Positions 36,113 to 44,478 of a DNA stretch of 64,000 bases are shown here, in pieces. The position numbers and the translations under genes are program-made. Source of the DNA: Saprospiraceae bacterium (GTDB lineage Bacteria > Bacteroidota > Bacteroidia > Chitinophagales > Saprospiraceae); the NCBI GenBank assembly GCA_016717655.1, contig JADKFC010000017.1, positions 7,386-71,385 on the forward strand, in the 5' to 3' direction. The stretch's first letter is position 1. Each line of letters begins with the position of its first letter. Under the pieces are notes generated by a model, which saw only the letters and a list, made by a program, of their open reading frames with translations, ran no database searches and was not told the origin of the DNA.

Positions 36113-36622
36113 CTATAAAGAGCGGTTTTGGATGTAATTCTTTACCTCTATTGGCGTAGGATTGGTAAGAATTACCCGTTGGTCGGGGCCCAGTAAATAG
36201 AGGGTAGGAATTTGTTTTACAGCATACAGGGTGGCGATCGGGCTGTTAAAACTGCCGTCTTGTAAGATGTGGTATGGCCAGATCAGCCCATCATTGGTTA
36301 TGGCCTTTTGCCAAGATTGACTGTTTTTTTCGAGACCGATGCTGACGATTTCAAAATTTTGGGCATGCAAATCCTGATACAATTGCACCAACTCCGGATT
36401 TTCACGCCGGCATGGGCCGCACCACGAACCCCAAAATTGGAGTAGCACATATTTTCCTTTCAGGGAGGACAATTCAAAAGAACTGCCATCAGCCAGCTTT
36501 GAGGAAAAGGTGGGTACATTTTCTCCATCACTGAATTTGGGTGCCAGGTAAAAGTGTTTACCCACAAAAAAGAGCAAAATAAGCCCAAGTACAATAAGCG
36601 GTTTTTTAAAGGAAGACTGCAT
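36113..36622 (-). CDS. TlpA-like thiol-disulfide oxidoreductase, membrane-anchored
   Basis: 169 residues from the ATG at 36622. One N-terminal membrane segment (PLIVLGLILLFFVG), then a redoxin/TlpA domain facing the periplasm with FWGSWCGPCRREN (Cys68, Cys71) and VKQIPTLYLLG (cis-Pro). Such proteins reduce disulfides, for example during cytochrome c maturation or in stress response. The N-terminal extension predicted by a longer frame (to 36688) has no family support. It is monocistronic. Confidence 0.9.
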   Translation of the reverse strand: MQSSFKKPLIVLGLILLFFVGKHFYLAPKFSDGENVPTFSSKLADGSSFELSSLKGKYVLLQFWGSWCGPCRRENPELVQLYQDLHAQNFEIVSIGLEKNSQSWQKAITNDGLIWPYHILQDGSFNSPIATLYAVKQIPTLYLLGPDQRVILTNPTPIEVKNYIQNRSL

Positions 36623-37023
36623 AGGTAAATAATGTTGGAAACGGCAAAAAGGTTCACCAGGGGCTGTGTAAAGCGCAGCCTGTACCAATGTGAAGAAAGG
36701 GGAAATGCCATGTTTTCCGGTGGAAGATACCTTTTAAGGCTTTCACCTGTTTAAGACAACAATTTAGCCCATTATTCCATTGAAATATCAAACCATTCAG
36801 GATGGATGTTTCCAGTTAAAGGAATGTGGCCGACCAATGGCATTTATTTTTTTTGAAACATTGAGACCAATATCTGCATTAAATTTTGGCAGGTAAATGG
36901 AATTTTTAAGGTAGTTTGAATTTCATAAAATGGAGGATCCATGATTGGCTATGCAGCGCAGTCACAATCGTTTGGTAACAGATGCTGGTTTAATTATATT
37001 ATTTTTGCACAAAATCAAAGGTC
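36623..37023. other. Intergenic region, no feature recognised
   Basis: About 400 bases between the TlpA-like gene and the TonB-C gene. It is moderately A+T-rich and carries no convincing gene, hairpin or promoter match. It may hold the upstream control of either neighbour. Confidence 0.5.
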
Positions 37024-37487
37024 TTGAAAAAGGAAAGGAAGGAAGATAGTTTCATCAAAAAGCCATTTTACAAAGGAGGCAATCAGGCGATGAGTGCCTT
37101 TGTACAATCCCAGCTGGTGTATCCCAAAGAAGCAGAAATTCCAATCGAAGGCACGGTGATTGTAAAATATGACATTGACCACCATGGCAATGTAGTGGAT
37201 GCCCGGGTCATTAAAAGTTTGGGACCGTATTTGATGATGAGGCATTGCGGGTGGTTCGTCTGTTGAAATTTGAAGTGCCCAAGACACCACGACGACTCAA
37301 GGTAATGTTTCACAAAGACATTCAAATCCACTTTAAACCCCATACCATTGTAACCCCTGCTCCACAACCGGAGGCAAGGCCTTCACAGATAGTCTATCAG
37401 GTGACATCTTCTGTACCAAAACCTGCAGAACCAAAGCCTGTTGAACCCAAGCCGGGGGTAATCACGTATACATTTAAAATAGGGTAA
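37024..37487 (+). pseudogene. Small TonB C-terminal-domain protein with proline-rich tail, frameshifted
   Basis: From a TTG start (37024), the frame encodes a TonB C-terminal domain (FVQSQLVYPKEAEIPIEGTV, VKYDIDHHGNVVDARVIKS) and breaks after SLGP. The other frame continues as FDDEALRVVRLLKFEVPKTP and a Pro/Lys/Glu-rich tail to 37487. The break is near 37226-37230 (ACCGTATTTG); one more base gives Gly-Pro-Val-Phe-Asp-Asp. Intact length is about 155 residues. It has no membrane anchor or signal peptide, and the domain order is reversed from classical TonB, where the Pro-rich part precedes the domain. Function unknown. Confidence 0.65.
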
Positions 37488-37495
37488 ACGTTTGT

Positions 37496-38386
37496 TTATA
37501 AGGTAAGCTGACTGGGCGAAGACCCAAAGTGTTTTTTATAGGTTTTACTAAACGAGGATATATCCGAAAAACCCGTAGCCATGGCTGCCTCGGTGATGCT
37601 GTATTTTTGGTGAGCCATCAAAGTCATGGCATGGTTCAAGCGCACTCTCAGCGAATAGTGATAGGGACTGATATTGAATGTTTTTTGAAATATGCGGTGA
37701 AAGTGGTAGGGCGACATTTGCACATGTAAGGCCAGTTGTGCTACATCGATGGCCTCATGGGTCTGGTGTTCTATGACAGCTTTGGCCTCAGATACTTTTT
37801 TGTAAAGTATTTTGGAAGTTTGCCATTTGACAGAAGGAATGTTTTGCAGGGATAAATAGATGGGTATATGATCTTGTACCAGGGCGGTAGCCATATTGTA
37901 ATACAGGTTTTGAGGTATGGCATCCGGACTAAGTGCTCCGGATGAAAGGGAGGCGTCCAGCTGGGTCAGCAATTGGCCAACCGCAGTTTGTTGGGCGCTG
38001 TATAGATTATCCAGAAAGTCGGGAGAGTTAAAAAAACGATCCAGGTTGAGATCAGGACAAAGGGTGTCGGGTCTCAATTGAGAAGCGAGGGCTTCGGCCA
38101 GTAGTTCAGGGGAAATGTCAATACAAATACCTCTTACCCATTCATTGCTTTCAATTTCCACCTTACCGCTTGCATGTTCATTGGCCAGGATGTATTGACC
38201 TGATTTTACATAATAAGTGTTTTGATTGACGGTATATTTTTCCAGGCCGTTGCAAACATATTTGATGGAAAAACTCCTGAAATCGATCCATGAGTCGAGT
38301 GTTTTGAACAAAGAATAATTGACCAGATTGCTTCTTCTAGGCAATGGCTTTGCATGAAGCGATTGGGCATGAAAAACATTTAACAT
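37496..38386 (-). CDS. AraC family transcriptional regulator
   Basis: 296 residues. The N-terminal part (1-180) is a cupin-like sensing domain (GQYILANEHASGKVEIES). The C-terminal AraC/XylS DNA-binding domain has two helix-turn-helix units: IDVAQLALHVQMSPYHFHRIF and YSITEAAMATGFSDISSFSK, then KKHFGSSPSQ. It is a cytoplasmic regulator, effector unknown. On the minus strand it lies downstream of the small membrane protein and serine hydrolase genes, so it may be cotranscribed with them or regulate them. Confidence 0.93.
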   Translation of the reverse strand: MLNVFHAQSLHAKPLPRRSNLVNYSLFKTLDSWIDFRSFSIKYVCNGLEKYTVNQNTYYVKSGQYILANEHASGKVEIESNEWVRGICIDISPELLAEALASQLRPDTLCPDLNLDRFFNSPDFLDNLYSAQQTAVGQLLTQLDASLSSGALSPDAIPQNLYYNMATALVQDHIPIYLSLQNIPSVKWQTSKILYKKVSEAKAVIEHQTHEAIDVAQLALHVQMSPYHFHRIFQKTFNISPYHYSLRVRLNHAMTLMAHQKYSITEAAMATGFSDISSFSKTYKKHFGSSPSQLTL

Positions 38387-38471
38387 ACATTGGATTTGTT
38401 TCCAAAACTAATGCAGTTGAGCTGGATTTCCACGCCCAATTCATTTCATGACTTTTTCACGACAAAATACA

Positions 38472-38600
38472 TCAATGATTGGCGGTGTAGAGCCATTGGC
38501 CAAAGTGGAAGCCAAGGCAATACAAGCCCGCTACGGCAATGACAAAGGCAGGCAGTGAGAGGTACCAGTATTTGATTACATTTGATTTATTGATATTCAT
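38472..38600 (-). CDS. 42-residue single-span membrane protein
   Basis: A short frame starting with ATG two bases after the stop codon of the serine hydrolase gene. It encodes a basic N-terminus (MNINKSNVIKYWY) followed by one hydrophobic helix (LSLPAFVIAVAGLYCLGF) and a short tail HFGQWLYTANH. The tight spacing suggests translational coupling and a possible partner of the upstream enzyme. Not recognised in any family known to me. Real expression is uncertain because of its size. Confidence 0.45.
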   Translation of the reverse strand: MNINKSNVIKYWYLSLPAFVIAVAGLYCLGFHFGQWLYTANH

Positions 38601-38602
38601 GA

Positions 38603-40012
38603 TTATGATTTTATAAAACTTTTTACGGGTTTATGATGGCCGGCTTGGTGCATCCATACATAGTATTGTCCTGCCGGAAGATGGCTTACATCAATTTTGA
38701 GGAGGTGGGTTTCAACACTTTCTATTGCTTGTGATGATTGCCAGAATATCTGACCACGACTATCACAGATGCTGAATCCATGGTTTGCCATTGTCAACCC
38801 ATCAGCCAGGTTGAGGGTAATCTCAGCCTGAGCCGGATTGGGATAGAGCCTCAGCTGAGCAGCATCGTTGTCATCAACAGTAGATGTGGTAGCAGCCCAG
38901 GTATTGTAAGTTTTTAAGAGGGCTTGTACAACAGGCACCAGGTTCCATGAAATATTTTTGGCGTCATTGTTGAGCACGGCAATGCTCACTTCTTTTTCAG
39001 GAAAATACCATGCACTGGCCGAATAGCCCAGATCGCCACCATGACCATAACCGGTATAGCCCAGAAATGATTTTTTCATCAAGCCCAAGCCATAGGTACC
39101 ATTGGGTACCCCCGATGCATACACCGTTTTTTGAGCTTCTGCCACCCAGGCGGCATTTACTATTTCTCCTCTCATAAACTTGTAAATCCATCTGGCCAGA
39201 TCGGCAGAATTGGCATAATATCCTCCAGCAGCCCCAGCCACAGAATTGAGGGCAATGTAATTGCTATAAAAGTCGTGCGCATCTTCTGTAAGCTGATCTC
39301 CATTGAGATCCAGCCACACGTGACACACCTCTCCCTCCATGTTTTCATAGGCCGGGATGGCAAAAGAAGTCAATTGATGGGCATCCAAAAACTGAGACCT
39401 TATGTATTGATAGTAGGTCTGCCCCGTTATTTTTTCAATGATGATGCCCAATAAAAAGTAGTTGGTATTGGAATAGGACCATTGGGCCCCCGGAGTAAAA
39501 AGAGGAGCCTGAAGATAACGGGTAATAATGTCCCATGGTGAAAAGACCACATCCTGATGGGTGATCATTTCTAAGTTGAGAGCCTGACTTTCCAGGATAT
39601 CATAAATACCACTTTGGTGTCTGAGCAAATGGGTGATGGTGATATTGGTATCGATGTGGGGCAGGGGCTCAATCCATTTAGAAATTTTATCATTGAGCGC
39701 CAATTGACCATTCTGTGCCAGGTTGAGGATGGCCGCAGAGATGATGGTTTTGGTCACACTGCCTATGAGCAGCAGTTGATCAGGCTGGGCCTGTGTAACC
39801 GGGTTTTGAGAAGCCATACCAGAAGCAGAAGTCCACACACTTCCATCTGGCAAGACCATACCCCCACTCAGTGCCGCTGATATTATGCGAATGCGCATAC
39901 TATCCAGTGTTTTATCCAGTCGCAACTGAAGGTCGGGATTAACCTGAGCAACACTTGCAGTGCTGAGAAAAAGAAAAATCAAAACAAAATAGGTAAAAAG
40001 GTGGCGGTACAT
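38603..40012 (-). CDS. Secreted serine hydrolase (class C beta-lactamase/DD-peptidase fold) with T9SS sorting domain
   Basis: 469 residues. Signal peptide (1-22). Penicillin-binding fold motifs: SVTK (Ser85, Lys88), YSN (Tyr180, Asn182) and HGG (324-326). Residues about 385-469 form a type A T9SS C-terminal sorting domain (LRLYPNPAQAEITLNL and a final KPVKSFIKS), so the protein should be exported across the outer membrane and anchored or released. The family includes esterases, DD-peptidases and D-aminopeptidases, so antibiotic resistance should not be assumed. The small membrane protein gene follows two bases later. Confidence 0.93.
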   Translation of the reverse strand: MYRHLFTYFVLIFLFLSTASVAQVNPDLQLRLDKTLDSMRIRIISAALSGGMVLPDGSVWTSASGMASQNPVTQAQPDQLLLIGSVTKTIISAAILNLAQNGQLALNDKISKWIEPLPHIDTNITITHLLRHQSGIYDILESQALNLEMITHQDVVFSPWDIITRYLQAPLFTPGAQWSYSNTNYFLLGIIIEKITGQTYYQYIRSQFLDAHQLTSFAIPAYENMEGEVCHVWLDLNGDQLTEDAHDFYSNYIALNSVAGAAGGYYANSADLARWIYKFMRGEIVNAAWVAEAQKTVYASGVPNGTYGLGLMKKSFLGYTGYGHGGDLGYSASAWYFPEKEVSIAVLNNDAKNISWNLVPVVQALLKTYNTWAATTSTVDDNDAAQLRLYPNPAQAEITLNLADGLTMANHGFSICDSRGQIFWQSSQAIESVETHLLKIDVSHLPAGQYYVWMHQAGHHKPVKSFIKS

Positions 40013-40128
40013 TTTTTTAGTTTCAAAAATAGGGTACTATGGTGGAAGGTTGTTTGGCAAATCCTGCTAAAAATACGCGGGGTGCGGAGCGCATAGCGTA
40101 TAGCGCGGGGCGCGGAGCGCTTAGCACA

Positions 40129-40387
40129 AGGCCTCTTGCACAGTTAGGTGCAGCACATCACGCTTGGCGCTTACCGCTCAGCGCTAGGCCCCTTGCACCG
40201 TTAGGTGCAGAATATCCCGCTTGGCGCTTACCGCTTAGCGCTAGGCCAGATGCACCGTTAGGTGCAGTATATTCCGCTTGGCGCTTACCGCTTAGCGCAA
40301 GGCCAGATGCACCGTTAGGTGCAGTATATTCCGCTTGGCGCTTACCGCTTAGCGCTAGGCCAGATGCACCGTTAGGTGCAGTATATA
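40129..40387. repeat. 57-bp imperfect tandem repeat, four full copies and one partial
   Basis: Units begin at 40129, 40186, 40243, 40300 and 40357 (partial). Each has two self-complementary hairpins, GCACC-GTTA-GGTGC and GCGCT-(8)-AGCGC. Units 3-5 are nearly identical; unit 1 is the most divergent. Unit length is a multiple of three and one forward frame (40039-40407) stays open, giving a 19-residue peptide repeat. Lack of ribosome-binding site and the hairpin pattern favour a non-coding, REP-like repeat. Confidence 0.9.
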
Positions 40388-40392
40388 ATGTA

Positions 40393-40467
40393 TCCCCTAA
40401 CCCCTAATCCCTATTCCCTAATCTATCCCCTAGTCCCTAGCCCCTAACCCCTATACTCCCCCCCTAA
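40393..40467. repeat. C-rich telomere-like low-complexity tract
   Basis: About ten degenerate copies of CCCCTAA/CCCTA (for example CCCCTAACCCCTAATCCCTA) run directly after the 57-bp repeat and end in a run of seven C. The minus strand is G-rich with many GGG or GGGG runs separated by 3-4 bases, a pattern able to form a G-quadruplex. Confidence 0.85.
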
Positions 40468-40571
40468 GTTATAAGAATGTTAAATGCACTGTTAAGTTGT
40501 TGTCAAAACAAAAGATGGGTCGTCTAAGCATTGTACATTTAATTTTCTAAACATCACAAACGGATAATGAT

Positions 40572-41108
40572 ATGAGTGGAAAGGTAATTTTTGCCCTGCT
40601 GACCTTAGCTTTTGTTTCCTGTTCTCCCCAGCTGACACCATTTAGTCAGGACTTGTATGATCGGTACAGGTGGTCGGACGAAGAGTTGAAAAACATACAG
40701 TTTTATCTAAGCGAAGATATTGCTTTGTATAGAAAAGATGATTCCAGTGAAGCCAGTATTGTAGAGGGAAAGATCCGAATCAACAAAGAAAATACAGGTG
40801 AAAAAATTGTAATCAAAAAAGGTACACCCGGGGTCTTTTTATTTTCACCCAAATCCAATCGATTTGCCATTTCATTCCACGAAAGTGATGATAGCAAGTA
40901 CCTGATGTTTGGTCCCAATGAAGCCATCAACGGCAGGTTTGCTTTGTTGGCCAAAGATTGGGAAAAACACAAGGGTACCGTTACTTATCAGAACCAAATG
41001 TACACCGTAAAAGCAGATGATGCTTTGAGTGTATTGATGGTAGACCTGCAAAAAGCAGTTAACAATTCGGTTAAAAACAAAGAAGAAAAAGGCAGGAGGC
41101 TTGACTAA
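40572..41108 (+). CDS. Lipoprotein of unknown function
   Basis: 178 residues with a lipoprotein signal (LAFVSC, Cys17). The mature part is hydrophilic: SQDLYDRYRWSDEELKNIQF, then beta-rich SEDIALYRKDD, and the C-terminus ends with KNKEEKGRRLD. I have seen similar short lipoproteins annotated as hypothetical in Bacteroidota, but no function is known to me. It follows the repeat region at 40129-40467, which separates it from the serine hydrolase gene, and it converges with the DUF2480 gene (4-base overlap). Confidence 0.75.
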   Translation: MSGKVIFALLTLAFVSCSPQLTPFSQDLYDRYRWSDEELKNIQFYLSEDIALYRKDDSSEASIVEGKIRINKENTGEKIVIKKGTPGVFLFSPKSNRFAISFHESDDSKYLMFGPNEAINGRFALLAKDWEKHKGTVTYQNQMYTVKADDALSVLMVDLQKAVNNSVKNKEEKGRRLD

Positions 41109-41639
41109 GAATCACTGCTGTTTTCAAGGACCCGGGGTCTTTTGAAAATGGGTACAGTGCTGCAAGGCTCGCCATACATGATGCTTTGGGCCAGTGGCTG
41201 GAGCAGGGCAGTGACATCTGTGTAAGCGGAGGTGGGTACTTCTTTGTGGCTGCACCCTTTGATGACAATGCGTTTGCCAGCGTAGAGGGTGGCATCCATG
41301 TTTTGCACCGCTTGATGGTAGCAAGCTCTTAGCCATTCGGCTGGAGTACCGTTATAAACTGTTTGGGCAAAGGGCAGCATAACTGCTTACCAGCATATAA
41401 GCCCATACCGGAATGATGGCATCGGTAGAACAATAGACACACAAAACGGTGCCTGCATATTTTTGCCAGTCGTGGCTTTTTAAAGCCTCTCTAAAGTCTT
41501 TTTCTTTTAATATCAGTCCCTGAAATAGGTGGTCTTTGAGGTCAAATGAGGCCACGGGTGTAGTTGGGTACATTTGCTCCAGATCGATGGTAAGGATGCC
41601 GCTTTGATCTACCCGGTTGATGAGTGTATTTTCTTCCAT
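41105..41639 (-). pseudogene. DUF2480 family protein, frameshifted
   Basis: The N-terminal frame from 41639 reads LINRVDQSGILTIDLEQMYP, LKDHLFQGLILKEKDFREAL and STDAIIPVWAYMLVSS. It then goes out of frame, stopping at 41352. The second frame from about 41380 continues as MLPFAQTVYNGTPAEWLRACY, then VIKGCSHKEVPTSAY and SIMYGEPCSTVPIFKR to 41105. DUF2480 proteins are about 170 residues and of unknown role in Bacteroidota, with the same Cys-containing GEPCSTVP motif. The break lies at about 41380-41386 and is repaired by one added base. Five bases separate it from scpB upstream on the minus strand. Confidence 0.82.
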
Positions 41640-41644
41640 AATGC

Positions 41645-42376
41645 CTATTCAACAATATCAGAAGGGATTTCGTTCTCTTCTTCCGGTTGAATTTCATCGA
41701 TCTCGTTCATGATATCGGGAATGGGGCCTTCATCATTCTGGTCTTCCAATACAATGCTTTCTGTTTCGAGGTGTACGTTTTCACCATCTACCATGACCGG
41801 AGTTTCTACCTCTTCAGAAGAAGGTACGCCGATGGAGTTTTCCGGCAACTCAAAATCCTTCAGTTTGGGCAGATCCTGTACTCCTCTCAGCCCAAAGTAG
41901 TCAAAAAACTTTTCACTGGTGCCATAAAGTAGAGGTTTGCCAAGGCCTTCACTTCTTCCTTTGATTTCCACCAATTCTTTTTCCAGCAGTTTCTGGATAG
42001 CGTAATCGCAGTTGACACCGCGAATGCTCTCTATTTCAGATTTGGAAACCGGCTGTTTGTAGGCGATGATCGAAAGGGTTTCCAATGCTGCCTTGCTCAG
42101 TTTTTTGGTAGTGGTTTGTTTGAGATAATTGGAAATAGTAAGATGATAGGCACCCTTGGTCATAAAAGCATAACCGCCAGAAATTTCAATGATTTCAATG
42201 GCAAAATCGTCGCTGCTGTATTTGTCTCTCAGCATTTGAATGGCTTCATCTACCTGCCCCGGATCGAGCAGCAGTTCCATGGTTTCTTCTACCACATTGG
42301 TAATGTCGTCTACCGTTATGGGTTTTTCTGATGCAAAAATCAGGCTTTCGATATGTAGGACCAGGTTTTTATTCAT
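41645..42376 (-). CDS. scpB: Segregation and condensation protein ScpB
   Basis: 243 residues from the ATG at 42376; a longer frame to 42547 crosses the promoter. Winged-helix subunit of the SMC-ScpAB complex that compacts and segregates the chromosome. Seen: IESLIFASEKPITVDDI, ISGGYAFMTKGAYH, LSKAALETLSIIAYKQPVSK, EIESIRGVNCDYAIQKLLEKELVEIKG and LYGTSEKFFDYFGL, all family motifs. The C-terminal 60 residues are acidic and low-complexity. DUF2480 follows on the same strand. Confidence 0.94.
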   Translation of the reverse strand: MNKNLVLHIESLIFASEKPITVDDITNVVEETMELLLDPGQVDEAIQMLRDKYSSDDFAIEIIEISGGYAFMTKGAYHLTISNYLKQTTTKKLSKAALETLSIIAYKQPVSKSEIESIRGVNCDYAIQKLLEKELVEIKGRSEGLGKPLLYGTSEKFFDYFGLRGVQDLPKLKDFELPENSIGVPSSEEVETPVMVDGENVHLETESIVLEDQNDEGPIPDIMNEIDEIQPEEENEIPSDIVE

Positions 42377-42404
42377 TTTTGAGTCACTTTGCAGTTTTGG
42401 TCTG

Positions 42405-42412
42405 CAAAAGTA
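42405..42412 (-). promoter_or_regulatory. -7 promoter element of scpB
   Basis: On the minus strand this reads TACTTTTG, matching TAnnTTTG, 28 bases before the ScpB ATG. It supports that start over the longer frame. Confidence 0.5.
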
Positions 42413-42584
42413 CAATTTTTCAATGAAGAGAGGGCTAAAAGACAGGTAGACAGCAGCTTGGCAAAAAATACTGCCAAAATGACACTTTTTAAGCCGTGGC
42501 ACAACATTTGAAACCCTGGTATGGGGATTAGTAACCCGGAGAATCAAAATTAATTAGTGTAAAATCTAAAAAATAAAAGAAAAT

Positions 42585-44447
42585 ATGGCAAAAGGTCAGA
42601 TTTCAGTTCAAACGGAAAATATATTTCCGATCATCAAAAAGTTCCTTTATTCGGATCACGAGATATTTTTGAGGGAATTGGTATCCAATGCTGTGGATGC
42701 CACCACCAAAATAAAGGCCCTGGCCACTTCAGGAGAACCTACCGGTGATGTGAACGACGTGCGCATAGAAATCAAACTGGACAAAGAGGCCAAGACTCTG
42801 ACCATTTCTGATAAGGGCCTGGGCATGAGTCAGGAAGAAGTAGAAAAGTACCTCAACCAGGTGGCTTTTTCTTCTGCCGAAGAGTTTATTGAAAAATACA
42901 AAGACCAAAGCATTATAGGTCATTTTGGACTCGGCTTTTACTCCGCCTTTATGGTGGCAGATAAGGTAGAAGTGATCACCCAATCTTACCGCCCCGGTGA
43001 AGCGGCGGTGAGGTGGATTTGTGATGGCAACCCTGAATATGAAATGGAGGCTGCTGAAAGAAGCGGTAGGGGAACAGACATCATTTTGCACATCAATGCA
43101 GAGTCTGCCGAATTTTTGGAGGAGGCCAGAATTGAAGGCCTGCTGACCAAGTACTGCAAATTTTTGCCGGTAGAAATTCAATTTGGTACCCGCACAGAAT
43201 CTACCTGGGAAGGAGAAGGAGACGATAAGAAAGAAATCAAAACAGAGGTTGCCAATATCGTAAACAATCCCAATCCATTGTGGAAGAAGAAGCCCACAGA
43301 GATTACGGATGAAGAATACAAGGCCTTTTACAATGAGCTGTACCCCTACAGCCAACCCCCTTTGTTTTGGATCCACCTCAATATAGATTATCCATTTAAT
43401 CTTACGGGCATCCTGTATTTCCCCAAGCTCAACAACACGCCTGAGCTGCAGAAAAACAAGATCCAACTCTACAGCAATCAGGTTTATGTAACCGATGAAG
43501 TCAAAGACATCGTGCCTGAATTTTTGACCTTGCTGCATGGGGTGATCGATTCACCTGACATTCCGCTAAACGTATCAAGGAGCTACCTGCAAGCCGATGG
43601 CAATGTGAAAAAAATTACCAACTACATCACCAAAAAAGTGGCTGAAAAGTTGGAATCTCTTTTCAAAAAAGAAAGAGAAACCTTTGAACAAAGGTGGTCA
43701 GAGACCGGTGTCTTTGTTAAATACGGCATGATCAGCGATGAGAAATTCAACGAAAAAGCCATCAAGTTTGTATTGCTGAAAAATAGTGAAGACAAGTACT
43801 TTACCATTGAAGAGTACAAGGAAAAAATTAAACCGCTGCAAACCGATAAACAAGACAGGCTGGTTTGTATTTATGCCAACAATGTCAAAGAGCAGTATTC
43901 TTTCATAGAAAGCGCCAAGTCGTATGGTTATGATGTGTTGATTTTTGACAGCATGATCGACAACCACTTTATGCAACACCTGGAGTTCAAGGGTGAAAAG
44001 CTGACCTTTGTTAGGGTAGATAGCGATACCGTCGATAATTTGGTACAAAAGGATGAGAAAAAAGAATCCATTCTGAGTGACGACCAGCAAAAAGAGGTAG
44101 AAACCTTGTTTAAGGCTTGTTTGGGAGATCAAAAGGGAGGGCATGTAGAATTGAAGGCCTTGTCGCCCGATGACCATCCCGTGATGATTACCAAGCCTGA
44201 GTTCATGAGGAGGATGAAAGAGATGCAGATGATGCAGGGCATGGACAATGATATGTTTGGTGACATCCACAATGTAGTGGTCAATACCAATCACCCACTC
44301 ATCGCCAACAAACTACTGGCTGAAAAGAAAGAGAAACAGGAGGAGATGGTTTCTTACCTACACCACCTGGCGCTCTTACAGCAAAACATGCTCAAGGGCG
44401 AAGAGCTGGCACGATTTGTCAAAGAGAGTCTCAACAGGTTGAGTTAA
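42585..44447 (+). CDS. htpG: Chaperone protein HtpG (Hsp90)
   Basis: 620 residues, normal for bacterial Hsp90. GHKL ATP-binding domain at the N-terminus: FLRELVSNAVDATTK with the catalytic Glu and Asn, LTISDKGLGMS, and IGHFGLGFYSAFMVADKV. Middle domain: DEVKDIVPEFLTLLHGVIDS with PLNVSRSYLQ (the catalytic Arg loop). C-terminal dimer domain from about 500. Cytoplasmic client folding and stress response. The promoter could not be identified with confidence. A terminator directly follows. Confidence 0.97.
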   Translation: MAKGQISVQTENIFPIIKKFLYSDHEIFLRELVSNAVDATTKIKALATSGEPTGDVNDVRIEIKLDKEAKTLTISDKGLGMSQEEVEKYLNQVAFSSAEEFIEKYKDQSIIGHFGLGFYSAFMVADKVEVITQSYRPGEAAVRWICDGNPEYEMEAAERSGRGTDIILHINAESAEFLEEARIEGLLTKYCKFLPVEIQFGTRTESTWEGEGDDKKEIKTEVANIVNNPNPLWKKKPTEITDEEYKAFYNELYPYSQPPLFWIHLNIDYPFNLTGILYFPKLNNTPELQKNKIQLYSNQVYVTDEVKDIVPEFLTLLHGVIDSPDIPLNVSRSYLQADGNVKKITNYITKKVAEKLESLFKKERETFEQRWSETGVFVKYGMISDEKFNEKAIKFVLLKNSEDKYFTIEEYKEKIKPLQTDKQDRLVCIYANNVKEQYSFIESAKSYGYDVLIFDSMIDNHFMQHLEFKGEKLTFVRVDSDTVDNLVQKDEKKESILSDDQQKEVETLFKACLGDQKGGHVELKALSPDDHPVMITKPEFMRRMKEMQMMQGMDNDMFGDIHNVVVNTNHPLIANKLLAEKKEKQEEMVSYLHHLALLQQNMLKGEELARFVKESLNRLS

Positions 44448-44452
44448 AATTA

Positions 44453-44478
44453 AAAGAGGGTTCAGCCCTCTTTTTTTA
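44453..44478. terminator. Bidirectional terminator between htpG and the acetyltransferase
   Basis: AAAAGAGGG (44453-44461) pairs with CCCTCTTTT (44467-44475) around TTCAG, with T-runs at the plus end and on the minus strand. It lies between convergent genes and overlaps the acetyltransferase stop codon. Confidence 0.8.

Noticed and set aside
38603..40012. Antibiotic-resistance beta-lactamase
   Set aside because: The fold is shared with esterases and peptidases, and the T9SS tail and lack of a close class C context do not support resistance.
40039..40407. Open forward frame encoding a 19-residue repeated peptide
   Set aside because: It simply follows the 57-bp repeat, has no ribosome-binding site or family resemblance, and each unit contains non-coding style hairpins.
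14754..41639. Programmed frameshifting as a shared cause of the split genes
   Set aside because: The lesions differ in type (insertion, deletion, stop, larger loss) and share no slippery motif.
42729..44294. Long minus-strand frames
   Set aside because: Antisense to htpG, rich in His/Phe/Leu with no domain pattern.
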